Source: Bacillus sp. SA1-12
Lineage (GTDB): Bacteria; Bacillota; Bacilli; Bacillales; Bacillaceae
Assembly (NCBI RefSeq): GCF_000981385.1
Contig: NZ_LATZ01000129.1
Coordinates: 62,001 to 126,000, forward strand
Length of the DNA: 64,000 nucleotides
Direction of reading: 5' to 3'
The translations under genes and the position numbers were made by a program. How positions within the stretch are numbered: position 1 is the stretch's first letter; the number at the start of each line of letters is the position of its first letter. Shown here piece by piece: positions 25,877-34,860 of the stretch. Under the pieces are notes generated by a model. It was not told the origin of the DNA. It worked only from the letters and a program-made list of their open reading frames with translations, and did no database searches.

Positions 25877-27129
25877 TGTCACACTCCTTTTATTTAGAAG
25901 AGCATCTGAGTAAGCGACGTTATGCATATAGCAAAGTCAATCAGTTTTGGCATGATTTATATGATAGTGAATATGCGCTATATGATATCGCACTTATGGC
26001 GGAGAAGGAAGTGGCAGACATTCGCCTAGCGACGAAACGCATCGGCCACATTTTCTTTAAAACAGGCAACTTGCTGAGAAGCTCGTCTGACGAAACATTA
26101 TTACAATTGGACCTTCCGCGCAGTATCCTTCCCTTTATCCGGCATCGTGCATTACCTGTTGATTCTGTCATTTCCAGAGTTGATTTAGTTCAGACAAAAA
26201 ATGGGCTGAAGGTACTTGAGCTTAATAGCGATACACCTACATTTGAAAAGGAAGTTTTTTATGTAAATGGTGTCATGTGTAAAGAATTTGGTGTGGAAGA
26301 TCCGAATAAAGGATTGGCAGAAAAGCTCGGAAAAGAAATGCGGAAAGCGCTGGCTGAAATGCTGCACCGCTCTGAGATTGACCATGAACCAAATATAGTG
26401 TTCACTTCACATGAAGACCATGAGGAAGACAAATTCACGACCTTGTTTTTAAAGGAAACAGTAAATGTTCCGTCTAAATATGTACCATTGCATAAATTGA
26501 CAATCAAAAAGCAGGAGGGGTTGTTTGATGATGAAGGAAATAGAATTGACCTCCTATATCGGCAAACCTATCCGTTAGAGCATTTGATTGAGGATGCGGA
26601 TGTAAAAACAAATGAAGAAATCGGGTTACAGCTAATTGAACTTGTCTCGTTAAACAAGCTGCATATGGTGAACCCCATATCAGCATTTCTTTTGCAATCA
26701 AAGGCTGTTCAAGCAGTTATTTGGGGAATGATGGAACGCGATAACCCTTATTTTACAGCAGAGGAAAAGCAATGGATTTCAGCTTATTTTCTACCTACAT
26801 ATCTTGAAGAGGACATATTCTTAAAGAGCGGCGTGAAGTATGTTAAAAAACCAAGTTTCGGTCGAGAGGGAGACACGGTATCTATTTACAAAGGGAAAGA
26901 AAAGATTCTTGAGGATGCTCAAAAAACCTATGATAAATCATTGCCTGTTTTTCAAAAGTATATAGATCTGCCCGCAAAAGAAATAAAAACAAGCGAAGGA
27001 ATTAGAGAAGGAAAAGTGTTAATTGGAAGCTTTTTAATCAATGGAAAACCATCTGGCATCGGGTTAAGGGCAGGTAAGCAAATTACCGATAATAATGCCT
27101 ATTTCTTGCCTGTTGGACTAAAACGATAA
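25876..27129 (+). CDS. Glutathionylspermidine-synthase-like ATP-grasp ligase (YgiC/YjfC family)
   Basis: A 417-residue cytoplasmic ATP-dependent amide-bond ligase. The N-terminal pre-ATP-grasp region contains LKVLELNSDTPT near residue 114 and the second half has the nucleotide site VKKPSFGREGDTVSIY near 322, equivalent to the K-P-x-x-G-R-E-G motif of glutathionylspermidine synthetase. The amidase half of true GspSA is absent. True glutathionylspermidine synthesis is unlikely in this organism, so the acceptor is unknown. Relatives pair with a DUF1190 lipoprotein and a DUF350 membrane protein, exactly as here, pointing to envelope-linked peptide or polyamine ligation. The start is ATG in the TAATG overlap. 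Confidence 0.85.
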   Translation: MSHSFYLEEHLSKRRYAYSKVNQFWHDLYDSEYALYDIALMAEKEVADIRLATKRIGHIFFKTGNLLRSSSDETLLQLDLPRSILPFIRHRALPVDSVISRVDLVQTKNGLKVLELNSDTPTFEKEVFYVNGVMCKEFGVEDPNKGLAEKLGKEMRKALAEMLHRSEIDHEPNIVFTSHEDHEEDKFTTLFLKETVNVPSKYVPLHKLTIKKQEGLFDDEGNRIDLLYRQTYPLEHLIEDADVKTNEEIGLQLIELVSLNKLHMVNPISAFLLQSKAVQAVIWGMMERDNPYFTAEEKQWISAYFLPTYLEEDIFLKSGVKYVKKPSFGREGDTVSIYKGKEKILEDAQKTYDKSLPVFQKYIDLPAKEIKTSEGIREGKVLIGSFLINGKPSGIGLRAGKQITDNNAYFLPVGLKR

Positions 27130-27147
27130 AGAGGGGGACATGAGAAG

Positions 27148-27552
27148 ATGTCATTTTTAGATTTGTTTTTATCAACATTATCCTATATTGGAGTAGCTGT
27201 TGTGCTTTTGGTCATTGGGATTGCCCTATTTGAGATCACAACAAAGAATAAGGAATTTGAATTAATTAAAAACGGGAATAAGGCAGCGGTATATGCATTT
27301 GGTGGCAGGATCCTAGGCTTAGCAATCGTATTGTACTCATCCATTTCGAACTCTGTAAACATCTTAGACATGGTCGTTTGGGGAAGCATCGCCATTGTAA
27401 TTCAGATCATCATTTTTTATGCAGCCGAGCTGCTGACACCTAAATTTAATATTACAAAAGCCATTGACGACGACAATCAAGCAGTAGGACTGTTTTTATT
27501 ATTTTTATCTGTTTCCATCGGCTTGATCATTGCTGCATCACTTACTTATTAA
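27148..27552 (+). CDS. DUF350 membrane protein (YjfL family)
   Basis: A 134-residue protein with four membrane helices, built from two related two-helix halves. The landmark is FELIKNGNKAAVYAFGGRIL at about residues 34-53, repeated in form near 110-125 (AIDDDNQAVGLFLLFLS); this is characteristic of DUF350/YjfL. AGAGGGGG lies before the ATG, 18 bases after the ligase stop. It completes the lipoprotein, ATP-grasp, DUF350 operon. No enzymatic residue is evident; a channel or membrane anchor role has been suggested for the family but is unproven. Confidence 0.85.
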   Translation: MSFLDLFLSTLSYIGVAVVLLVIGIALFEITTKNKEFELIKNGNKAAVYAFGGRILGLAIVLYSSISNSVNILDMVVWGSIAIVIQIIIFYAAELLTPKFNITKAIDDDNQAVGLFLLFLSVSIGLIIAASLTY

Positions 27553-27566
27553 GCAGCAAGAATGAA

Positions 27567-27603
27567 AGCGGGTGACCATCGTATAAGTCATCCGCTATTT
27601 TTG
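27567..27603. terminator. Terminator between convergent genes
   Basis: AGCGG-TGAC pairs with GTCA-CCGCT across a short loop, with a T-run on the plus strand. It overlaps the last codons of the minus-strand coat-protein gene. Confidence 0.65.
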
Positions 27604-28061
27604 TCTTTCTCTTCACTCTTTTCCTCCACAACTAACCCTGGGTCAAAGCACTTAATCGCACTATATCCGGTTGGATCAATTGTCACAACTTCATCTGTTT
27701 CCGTTATAAAGGCAATCTCGTATATTTTACCTATTCTTAAACCATCTAATTTGTCATCCCATACAGACAAATTCGGACGAAGTAACCCTAATGTGGCACA
27801 TCCTGTTTCATGTTCTAATTTTACGATCTTAAAGAAAATTGTTGCAAAACAGCTGGTTGTTCCAGCTTTCCCCCATGTGAAAAAGGGATCACCTTTTTGC
27901 GTTTGCAGGATGAAGGGGATGGTTTTATAGGCTGGAGCCTCAATTAATTTATGAGTTGATCGAAAATACTCAGCTTTATCCTGCATTTGTTTAATTTTTC
28001 TTAGCGCATGCCAAATCGACGGCAGCAGATCTACATGTTTTTTATTTACATTTTCAGCCAT
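27588..28061 (-). CDS. CotY/CotZ/ExsY-family spore coat protein
   Basis: A 157-residue protein related to the cysteine-rich crust and exosporium proteins CotY, CotZ and ExsY. The match is the central SCFATIFFKIVKLEHETGCATLGLL followed by the C-terminal IDPTGYSAIKCFDPGLV, which correspond to the family's CFNTVFFRV...CATL and CAINCL segments. It retains only three cysteines, fewer than the classic members, so it may assemble differently. AAAGGAC lies before the ATG. Such genes are transcribed late in the mother cell; I could not place a convincing sigma-K promoter in the roughly 500 bases upstream. Monocistronic. Confidence 0.75.
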   Translation of the reverse strand: MAENVNKKHVDLLPSIWHALRKIKQMQDKAEYFRSTHKLIEAPAYKTIPFILQTQKGDPFFTWGKAGTTSCFATIFFKIVKLEHETGCATLGLLRPNLSVWDDKLDGLRIGKIYEIAFITETDEVVTIDPTGYSAIKCFDPGLVVEEKSEEKDKNSG

Positions 28062-28558
28062 TTTACACTGTCCTTTTTAAAAATCAATTTACGATAGCAT
28101 ATAAAATTTGTTAAAGATTGGTGTTTGATTAAAGCTGGTTCCGCAAATTATGTAGCTATTACTAAGTGCTTTATTTCAGCGAGAAATGTTAGCTTTCCGT
28201 GGAAAGTGCTGTGAATTTCTTGCGCGTAACCTAAACAATTTAAAAAAAACTATTTAAAACACAATCTCTTAGAAAAGAGCCTTGATGAATTTTTAAATGC
28301 GTTTGTTTTACGGAAGCCCCATGAGTTTGTCATATATTTGTCAAGTTTTTACTATTTCGTTACAAAATTAAGAATAGAATTGGAAGCCTTTGTAAATAGT
28401 AATTAGCAAAGACTGTGTGAGATTACCACTTTCCTCTTTATGAAAGTAAGATGTTTTAGACGTTAGCAAGTGTCTTTTTAAATGATTTTTTACAGCTAAA
28501 TCCACCTCAATTAACTTAGAACGAAATTTTTTAAAAATGAAGAATAGGAAGCTTTAAT
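28062..28558. other. Gene-free spacer
   Basis: About 500 AT-rich bases. I see no credible open frame, RNA motif or clear terminator. It should contain the coat-gene promoter on the minus strand and that of the membrane protein at 28559 on the plus strand. Confidence 0.4.
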
Positions 28559-29023
28559 ATGACGTCAAAAACAGAAGCAATATTTTGGAGCATTGCATTA
28601 CCGGGTTTTGCCCAAATACTTAATAGAAAACTGTTAAAAGGCTTTGTCTTTATCTTTCTAGAATTCCTTATTAATGTAAACAGTAATTTTAACACAGCCA
28701 TTATGGCTAGCTTTTTAGGAGAAATCGACAGAGCCGTACACATTGTTAATTATCAGTGGCTCATGTTTTATCCCTGTGTCTACATGTTTGCGATGTGGGA
28801 TGCATTTAAAGATGCTGAAGGAGAAAGGTCAGCCTATTCATTTTTTCCCTTTGTTTTTGGTGCTTATTTCGTTACTGTCGGCCTGATGTATTCACCTGTT
28901 TTTAAAATAAATGGCGTCCTATTAGGACCTATCTGGCTGCCAATCCTTTCGCTTATACCAGGCTTACTAGTTGGGTACATCATTTGGATGATTATTTACT
29001 TGGTTAAGAAGAAGAAAAAATGA
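28559..29023 (+). CDS. Uncharacterised four-helix membrane protein
   Basis: A 154-residue protein with about four or five hydrophobic segments. It begins EAIFWSIALPGFAQILNRKLLKGFVF, the pattern of TM2-like membrane proteins (a Pro-Gly-hydrophobic-Gln turn between two helices), and ends in a lysine cluster (VKKKKK) expected on the cytoplasmic side. AGGAAG precedes the ATG. I do not recognise a named family with a known role. It stands alone, with a terminator about 120 bases downstream. Confidence 0.72.
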   Translation: MTSKTEAIFWSIALPGFAQILNRKLLKGFVFIFLEFLINVNSNFNTAIMASFLGEIDRAVHIVNYQWLMFYPCVYMFAMWDAFKDAEGERSAYSFFPFVFGAYFVTVGLMYSPVFKINGVLLGPIWLPILSLIPGLLVGYIIWMIIYLVKKKKK

Positions 29024-29140
29024 TGGTTTTTACCTGTCTTTCTACCTGATCATGTAGACAACTTTTTTACCAACTGCCTGAAAACTTCAATTACTTTTTA
29101 TTTTAGTTCCTGGTTAGAAAATGATAAAATACCTATATAG

Positions 29141-29174
29141 AAAAAAGCGACTTGATTTGCTCGAGCGCTTTTTT
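29141..29174 (+). terminator. Rho-independent terminator
   Basis: AAAAAAGCG at 29141 pairs with CGCTTTTTTT at 29166-29174, with a partly paired loop. Confidence 0.65.
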
Positions 29175-29315
29175 TCTTAATACCCCAATAAAACCAATGC
29201 CTTTTTCGAACTTTTTATGAAGGTTTTGGTTTTTTGTTCTTTTTTAAAGGGTAATAAAGTATAAATGATCGTAATTGAAATCAAATTGACATTTTAAAAA
29301 GGCATATTTCTGCTA

Positions 29316-29449
29316 AAATAAAGTGAGGCTTCCATTTTTCCTACTGATGGAAAGCGAAAATTATCACGCTCGTAGCATCTAAACGGGCAGTTTCCCACAC
29401 ATATCTTATTTTTTACCATTGATATTGGGGATTACTGCCCGTTTAGATG
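29316..29449 (-). repeat. Dispersed intergenic element, copy 2, with 16-bp perfect inverted repeat
   Basis: CATCTAAACGGGCAGT (29376-29391) and ACTGCCCGTTTAGATG (29434-29449) are perfect inverted repeats 42 bases apart. On the minus strand the adjoining text reads GCGTGATAATTTTCGC, CCATCAGTAGG and GGAAGCCTCACTTTATTT, matching in order the element at 2887-3050. It lies about 100 bases upstream of the large GTPase gene. Confidence 0.65.
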
Positions 29450-29550
29450 TGGAAAAGTGAGACTATCGGATCAAGAAGCTTTAGGTAGACCCAAACCATA
29501 TATTTTTTCAAGTTTTTAGATAAATCTTTCATTTTTTGCAGGAGGATACC

Positions 29551-32310
29551 ATGACATCGGAACAACAATTAATTCATAAGACTTTTTATGAGACGTTTTT
29601 GACTGATCATGACCAAAGACGGCCTTCTCAAGTGCTTGGAGAAGCATATTTTGAGGAACAAAATCATGATGAAAGCTTTGATTTGTCCTATATTCGATAT
29701 GCCCAAGGAGAAATTTATTATCATGATCAGGATTATGAATCTGCCATTTTTAAGTGGGAGAATATAAAAAATGAGCTAGAGCCATGGGCCGTAATGAATA
29801 TTGGTGATGCTTATTATCGGCTAGGACTGCTCTCTGCTGCAGAAGATAAATACACGTCGATCGAAACAGAAGACAAAACATTAAGCAGTGAAGTTGCGCT
29901 TAAGCTTTTTTCACTTTATCAAGAAAGAAATAAGGTGGAAAATGCTTATGACATTATTAAAAAGGCCTTACATATTAACCCTGATTATCCACAGGTTACA
30001 AGAATCGCCAGAGATTTTTATGAAGAAAAAAATGATACAGAACATGCGGTAAAGCTTGCGGTTACTGAATCCATCCGGACGGAACGGGAAGAATGGTTCC
30101 AAATTTTAATTTCGTATGTGAAAGCCGGATATACGAAACAGTTTGAACCTGACTTTTTTGCCGAGGCAATGTTAACCTTATTTGAAGCAAGCAAGAATTC
30201 CTTTGCCCAATTTATTGGAGCATTGTGGGAGAGCTATAGAAATGGAGGATCTTATTTAACATGGTTAAAAACAATCAACGATCTCTTTTTCTCAGTTGAC
30301 CTTGAAGGAAATGACTATTCGTGGGGTCAAACCACAGAGTTATTTGAAGAGACATTTCTTGAGTTAACAGAGGGTTCTTATTATTTAAGAGAGCTGCACG
30401 ATGTAGTTCCGAATTTATTGGCAAATTGGCTGATGCTTTCAACCCGTGCGAATGGTTTGTTCCCTTCTGCAACGGTGTTGGCTTGGAATGAAATCTTTCC
30501 TGGGACTGTACTTCCAGATGCTGTCTATAAAGCAGAAACCATTATTTTTGAAGCTGACAATGGGCAAAGCGGCATAGAAAATGCGCTGCAGCTTTACAAT
30601 ACGATTAGCGCATGGGCGGAATCTCATGCTGTCGGGGTAGATCATAAAATCAACTGGTGGATGAAAGAAATGATCAATCCGAAAATAAAACATCATTTTC
30701 TGTTAGCTGGAAAAGCTGGCAGCGGAAAAACGACGTTTGTGCATTCTTTATTAGGCGATCAGCCATTTAAGGGGTCTACATCTTCTATCGTGGTTCTGCA
30801 TGATGATGATGAAATCTCAATGGAGCATATTTCAGCTGCCGAAAAGCTGCCTGTTCACAATCAACGTGAGTTAGTTGAACTTATGCAGAGTGATGATCCT
30901 GAGCTCTTTCTTGTGAAGCGTCCGTGTATTTTCTTACATGAGAACCAGTGTGCAATCATTGACACACCGCCTGTTAATGGAAGTGCAGAGATGAGAAATG
31001 AGCTTTTTGATTCCTTGCTTTTAGCTGACGGAATGCTCTATGTTCTTGATGGAACTTCTCCATTAACTGATAGAGAATATGATGTTTTATCGCAAATGAA
31101 AAAGTTTGCACCAAGTTTAAAAGTACACTTTTTGTTAAATAAAGTTGATTTAATAGCAAGTGATGCAGATGCTAGAGCCATTGCTGAAGAAGTTAAGGCA
31201 AAAATAGCTTCACTCTATCCTGAAGCTGACGTTTTACCATATTCGTCCTTGCATCCTTTCCATCAGCAATTAAGCCAGCTTTCAACATTTATCAATATGC
31301 ATTTCCCATATGATGTAAAAGAAAAGCAAGAGAAACGGACAGCAAAAGTATTAACACTCATCCGGAGAATTTTAGCTAGTCTTTTACAAAAACGCGTTGA
31401 TATGGAAAAGGGATTAGTTGATTCTATCCAGTGGAATGAAGATATTTTAGGACGTTTAAAAGGCTTTACAAATAAACTTACTGACCTTCAGCAAGAAAAA
31501 GTTGCGTCCATTTTAAAAGCGTATAAGGACTTTTTGAATGAAAGCAGAGCAGAAGCAAAGGTGAAAATTCCGAAAATGTTAAGAGAATGCAGCGAGCTGA
31601 TTAAAGAAGATAGTGATCTAAAACAAATTCATCTTGTCCTCAACGAAAGCATGAATGCCAAAATTCAGGACTATTTTGAACAGCAGATGCTTCCTGCAAT
31701 ATGTGAAAGACTTGAAGATTGGATCATTACTTCTCATGAGGAGTTGCTTGATAGTCAATCCTATTTAGCGGAAATGAGCGAAACCTTTAATGACATCTAT
31801 CAGCAAGAAAAGATGTTCTTACAATGTGAGTTTACGATTATTGACGATTGGCGCCGGGACATTAATCGCATCACTGGTAGAATGCATTATGAAAAAGAAA
31901 ATATTATGCTCAAGAACAAACCGGCTCAGCTGATTTTAAAAAGCGCTGGCAAGTTATTTGGAGCTATTAATCAAAATAAAATGATGCTTGTGAACCAATA
32001 CAAGAAATATGTTGAAAGTGAAACATATGAGGATGTTACAAAATCCATCGTCACAAAAATTTTCTTGCCGTTTGAGCTATTTGAAAAGGGATTAAGCCAA
32101 GACGTTTCTTCATTCTTTACTGGTCCAATTCAAGAAGTGAAAGACACCATCCAAGAGACAGAAACAACGATTCAAGAGGGCAAAGAAGGGCTAAGCGACA
32201 TGAAAGCAAATCCTGAAATCTTCTACGATCCATTGAAATTATTTGAGGTTAATCTTCTTCAACAGGAATTTATGCTCCGGGCGAAAAGAGATTATAGTCA
32301 TACAGGATGA
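29551..32310 (+). CDS. Large TPR-containing dynamin-like GTPase
   Basis: A 919-residue protein with three parts. Residues about 40-200 are helical repeats of TPR character (AVMNIGDAYYRLGLLSAAEDKY, ALHINPDYPQVTRIARDFYE). A G domain follows at about 380-570, with the P-loop LAGKAGSGKTTF near 386, AIIDTPPVNG near 469 (DxPG variant, DTPP), LLNKVDLI near 529 and YSSLH near 565. The remainder is a long helical bundle and coiled coil resembling the stalk of bacterial dynamin-like proteins. No signal peptide or clear membrane helix is seen, so membrane contact would be peripheral. Start ATG 29551 is fixed by GCAGGAGG. I know no characterised ortholog; membrane remodelling or stress repair is inference. 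Confidence 0.8.
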   Translation: MTSEQQLIHKTFYETFLTDHDQRRPSQVLGEAYFEEQNHDESFDLSYIRYAQGEIYYHDQDYESAIFKWENIKNELEPWAVMNIGDAYYRLGLLSAAEDKYTSIETEDKTLSSEVALKLFSLYQERNKVENAYDIIKKALHINPDYPQVTRIARDFYEEKNDTEHAVKLAVTESIRTEREEWFQILISYVKAGYTKQFEPDFFAEAMLTLFEASKNSFAQFIGALWESYRNGGSYLTWLKTINDLFFSVDLEGNDYSWGQTTELFEETFLELTEGSYYLRELHDVVPNLLANWLMLSTRANGLFPSATVLAWNEIFPGTVLPDAVYKAETIIFEADNGQSGIENALQLYNTISAWAESHAVGVDHKINWWMKEMINPKIKHHFLLAGKAGSGKTTFVHSLLGDQPFKGSTSSIVVLHDDDEISMEHISAAEKLPVHNQRELVELMQSDDPELFLVKRPCIFLHENQCAIIDTPPVNGSAEMRNELFDSLLLADGMLYVLDGTSPLTDREYDVLSQMKKFAPSLKVHFLLNKVDLIASDADARAIAEEVKAKIASLYPEADVLPYSSLHPFHQQLSQLSTFINMHFPYDVKEKQEKRTAKVLTLIRRILASLLQKRVDMEKGLVDSIQWNEDILGRLKGFTNKLTDLQQEKVASILKAYKDFLNESRAEAKVKIPKMLRECSELIKEDSDLKQIHLVLNESMNAKIQDYFEQQMLPAICERLEDWIITSHEELLDSQSYLAEMSETFNDIYQQEKMFLQCEFTIIDDWRRDINRITGRMHYEKENIMLKNKPAQLILKSAGKLFGAINQNKMMLVNQYKKYVESETYEDVTKSIVTKIFLPFELFEKGLSQDVSSFFTGPIQEVKDTIQETETTIQEGKEGLSDMKANPEIFYDPLKLFEVNLLQQEFMLRAKRDYSHTG

Positions 32311-32312
32311 TA

Positions 32313-32371
32313 AAGAGTCTGAGTTTGTATAGAAGATCATTTCTTCTGTACAACGCTCAGTCTTTTTATAC
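32313..32371 (+). terminator. Terminator after the GTPase gene
   Basis: AAAGA-TCTGAG-TTGTA-AGAAGA pairs imperfectly with TTCTTCT-TACAA-CTCAG-CTTTTT. The following 32372-32570 bases hold no gene I can support. Confidence 0.7.
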
Positions 32372-32583
32372 TTTAAAAAAGTATAAATTATCAGGGAGGA
32401 AGGAAATTCGGAGCAGTGACCATTTAAAGGTATTGGCGACTGCGCTTTTTGTCTTCGCCTTTCAAGCTCGCCAGTCAACAAGTATTCTTTATCGTGATTC
32501 GAACCCAAAAAGCGAATGATTCCTATATAAAGGCAAATAATAAAATGGCATGATCATCTTACAAAAAGTTTGTGGGAGGAAAA

Positions 32584-33618
32584 ATGGACAGAAATTATGC
32601 CATTGATTTTATAAAATTTTTCGCGATATTAGCCGTAGTTGCTATTCATACTGTCCCAAAGGATAGCATCATGGGATTATTTGTTCTTGATAACCTTTCA
32701 AGATTTGCTGTTCCTTTCTTCTTTGTAACGTCAGGCTACTTATTCGGGAAAAAAATGAAGCGAGCTGAAAAAACATTTGGGTATTTTAAAAGGTATGTTT
32801 TTAAAATCTTAAAACTTTATGTCTGCTGGGTAATTTTCTATGCAATATATGATATTCTGCTGCTGGTCTTTAGCAGTCATGATTTACAGCGTGAGGTAAT
32901 GGACTATGTTAAAAATTTTACATTGCTCAATGTATTGTATTATGGAAAAGGGACAAGCGGATACCAATTATGGTTTTTGACAGCCCTAATTTGGAGTATC
33001 ACCATCAATTACCTATTTTTTAAGATAAAAAAAATAGATATCCTAATCTTAGTTGCTCTTGTATTGAACATAATAGGACTTTTTGGACAATCCTATTCCA
33101 TCATTTATGAATTTCCGCTAAACACCCGCGATGCTTTATTTATCGGCTTATTTTATACAACATTAGGCTTTTTCTTTGCGTTAAAACTTGAACAGAATGT
33201 AAATCATTTCAGCAGAAAAACATCCCTGACATATATTTCGCTTTTCTGTATTCTCCAAGTAATCGAAGGATTTATTCTAGAAAAGCTAATTGGGGCAAAA
33301 TATGGAGAATATTTTATCTCAACCATTTTTTTAACATGTTTTCTTTTTTCCTATATCTTAACGAATAAACACCTCGGGAAAGATATGTTTATAACAAAAA
33401 TTGGAGCAAATGCATTGGGAATCTATGCTATTCATGTTTTTTTTATTGATTTGGTCGATAAGACGTTACTTTTTTTACACCTCAATTCCTTATCCGAGCA
33501 TTTTGCCTGGAAGCTAGTTGATACAGTTATTGTGTTTAGTTTGTCTTATCTAGCTTATGGCTTTTTACAACATGTAAAAGATAGGTTAGATGTGGGGAAA
33601 TCACTAAGAAGCAGCTGA
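32584..33618 (+). CDS. Acyltransferase family 3 membrane protein (OatA/WecH-like)
   Basis: A 344-residue integral membrane acyltransferase with about ten helices that transfers acetyl or similar groups to cell-envelope sugars. Typical landmarks are IDFIKFFAILAVVAIHTVP at residues 7-25, including the conserved histidine, and FFFVTSGYLFGKKMKR near 45-60. The extracellular SGNH domain of OatA is absent. The start is ATG 32584 behind GGGAGG; an upstream in-frame start overlaps that site. Its acceptor (peptidoglycan, teichoic acid or polysaccharide) is unknown, and its neighbours give no clue. Confidence 0.83.
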   Translation: MDRNYAIDFIKFFAILAVVAIHTVPKDSIMGLFVLDNLSRFAVPFFFVTSGYLFGKKMKRAEKTFGYFKRYVFKILKLYVCWVIFYAIYDILLLVFSSHDLQREVMDYVKNFTLLNVLYYGKGTSGYQLWFLTALIWSITINYLFFKIKKIDILILVALVLNIIGLFGQSYSIIYEFPLNTRDALFIGLFYTTLGFFFALKLEQNVNHFSRKTSLTYISLFCILQVIEGFILEKLIGAKYGEYFISTIFLTCFLFSYILTNKHLGKDMFITKIGANALGIYAIHVFFIDLVDKTLLFLHLNSLSEHFAWKLVDTVIVFSLSYLAYGFLQHVKDRLDVGKSLRSS

Positions 33619-33623
33619 GTGTA

Positions 33624-33664
33624 AATGAAACGTCCAAAGCAACTGCTCTGGACGCTTCATTTTC
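33624..33664. terminator. Terminator between convergent genes
   Basis: AAATGAA-CGTCCA pairs with TGGACG-TTCATTTTCC. It sits between the acyltransferase and the convergent oxidoreductase operon and may serve both. Confidence 0.75.
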
Positions 33665-33665
33665 C

Positions 33666-34763
33666 TTATTTTGAAGCCTGTTGTTCAACAGCTAAAGATT
33701 CAGGTCTTTCACACGTACTTTCCATATGATAATGTGTTCCATTATCTGAAGCATCATGGAAACCATGCATGGCTTCTAATACATGGTAGGCCATATCTCC
33801 GTTTGCACGGAATTTGCCTCCATCAAGGATCGCCTTAGCCATATCAGCCACTCCTAATCCGCGGCTGTTTTGGGAATAGCCATAGGATAAAGGAACCTCG
33901 ACAAATTCCTTTTCATCACGTTTTCTTATTTTGACTGGTCCGCCAAAAGTATTCGGGTCTGGAACGAGGAGGGTGCCTTCGCTACCGTATATTTCAATCG
34001 GCGGTAACGATGAGCCGCCAAAGGCATCAAAGCTTGTTGTAATCGTTCCAATTGCACCGGAAGCAAAATCAATGACACCAGATATATGTGTTGGAGTCGC
34101 CACATTAATTTTAGTGCCTGCTTTCGGTTGGCTGATGATGGTACGTTCAGGGTAACTAATTCTGGCAGATCCAGAGATTCTTTTAATAGGTCCTAATAAT
34201 GATACTAAGGCTGTTAAATAATAAGGACCCATATCAAACATTGGACCGCCGCCAATATCATAATAGAAGGCTGGGTCTGGATGCCAATGCTCATGTCCTC
34301 GGCCAATCATAAATGCAGATGCGCCGATTGGCTCCCCAATTTCACCTTTTTCAATAAGATGAATAGCTGTTTGAATTCCAGCTCCTAAAAAGGTGTCAGG
34401 TGCACTGCCAACTAAAAGCTGACGCTTTTTAGCGGTTTCTAAAATTTGCTGACCTTCCTCGCGTGTAACAGCAAGCGGTTTTTCTGTATAAACATGCTTG
34501 CCTGCTTCAAGGGCCTGAATACAAACAGCTGCGTGTGCTTTCGGTATTGTTAAATTAATAACTAATTGAATGTCTGGATCAGAAAGAAGTTCTTCAACAG
34601 TACAAGCCTTAGGAACCCCGTATTTTTCTGCTTGGGCTTGTGCTCGCTGCAGGTCTAAGTCAGCACAGGCATTAAGCTCAAGATGATCGAACTTTTGTGC
34701 ATTTTCCATATAAATGGAACTAATAACTCCGCATCCGATAATACCGACTTTTAGCTTTTTCAT
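33666..34763 (-). CDS. Gfo/Idh/MocA family oxidoreductase (third gene of keto-glycoside operon)
   Basis: A 365-residue NAD(P)-dependent dehydrogenase. The Rossmann motif VGIIGCGVISSIYMENA starts near residue 6, TEKPLAV near 94 carries the catalytic lysine, and GGGPMFDMGPYYLTALV near 173 holds the family's substrate-domain aspartate and tyrosine. Start ATG 34763 is chosen because GGAGGGTTCCACT precedes it; an upstream ATG would sit within that site. It is the last gene after LacI, a first Gfo-type enzyme and a ThuA-type protein. Together they resemble ThuA/ThuB pathways that oxidise glycosides at C3. The substrate is not known. Confidence 0.86.
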   Translation of the reverse strand: MKKLKVGIIGCGVISSIYMENAQKFDHLELNACADLDLQRAQAQAEKYGVPKACTVEELLSDPDIQLVINLTIPKAHAAVCIQALEAGKHVYTEKPLAVTREEGQQILETAKKRQLLVGSAPDTFLGAGIQTAIHLIEKGEIGEPIGASAFMIGRGHEHWHPDPAFYYDIGGGPMFDMGPYYLTALVSLLGPIKRISGSARISYPERTIISQPKAGTKINVATPTHISGVIDFASGAIGTITTSFDAFGGSSLPPIEIYGSEGTLLVPDPNTFGGPVKIRKRDEKEFVEVPLSYGYSQNSRGLGVADMAKAILDGGKFRANGDMAYHVLEAMHGFHDASDNGTHYHMESTCERPESLAVEQQASK

Positions 34764-34860
34764 AGTGGAACCCTCCAATGTTTTTAATTCTTTATAATCG
34801 TTGTTATAGAAAGAAGAATAAGGGCTTGCGTTTTTAAAATAAAGGATTTGTTAAGTTTGG

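Noticed and set aside
27562..27930. Plus-strand 122-codon frame
   Set aside because: It is antisense to the CotY/CotZ-type gene, whose minus-strand product has clear family motifs.
32239..32508. Minus-strand 89-codon frame and tRNA-like GGGTTCGAATC text near 32500
   Set aside because: No cloverleaf can be completed around the T-arm-like string. The frame overlaps the end of the GTPase gene and its terminator. It may be a decayed dispersed repeat.
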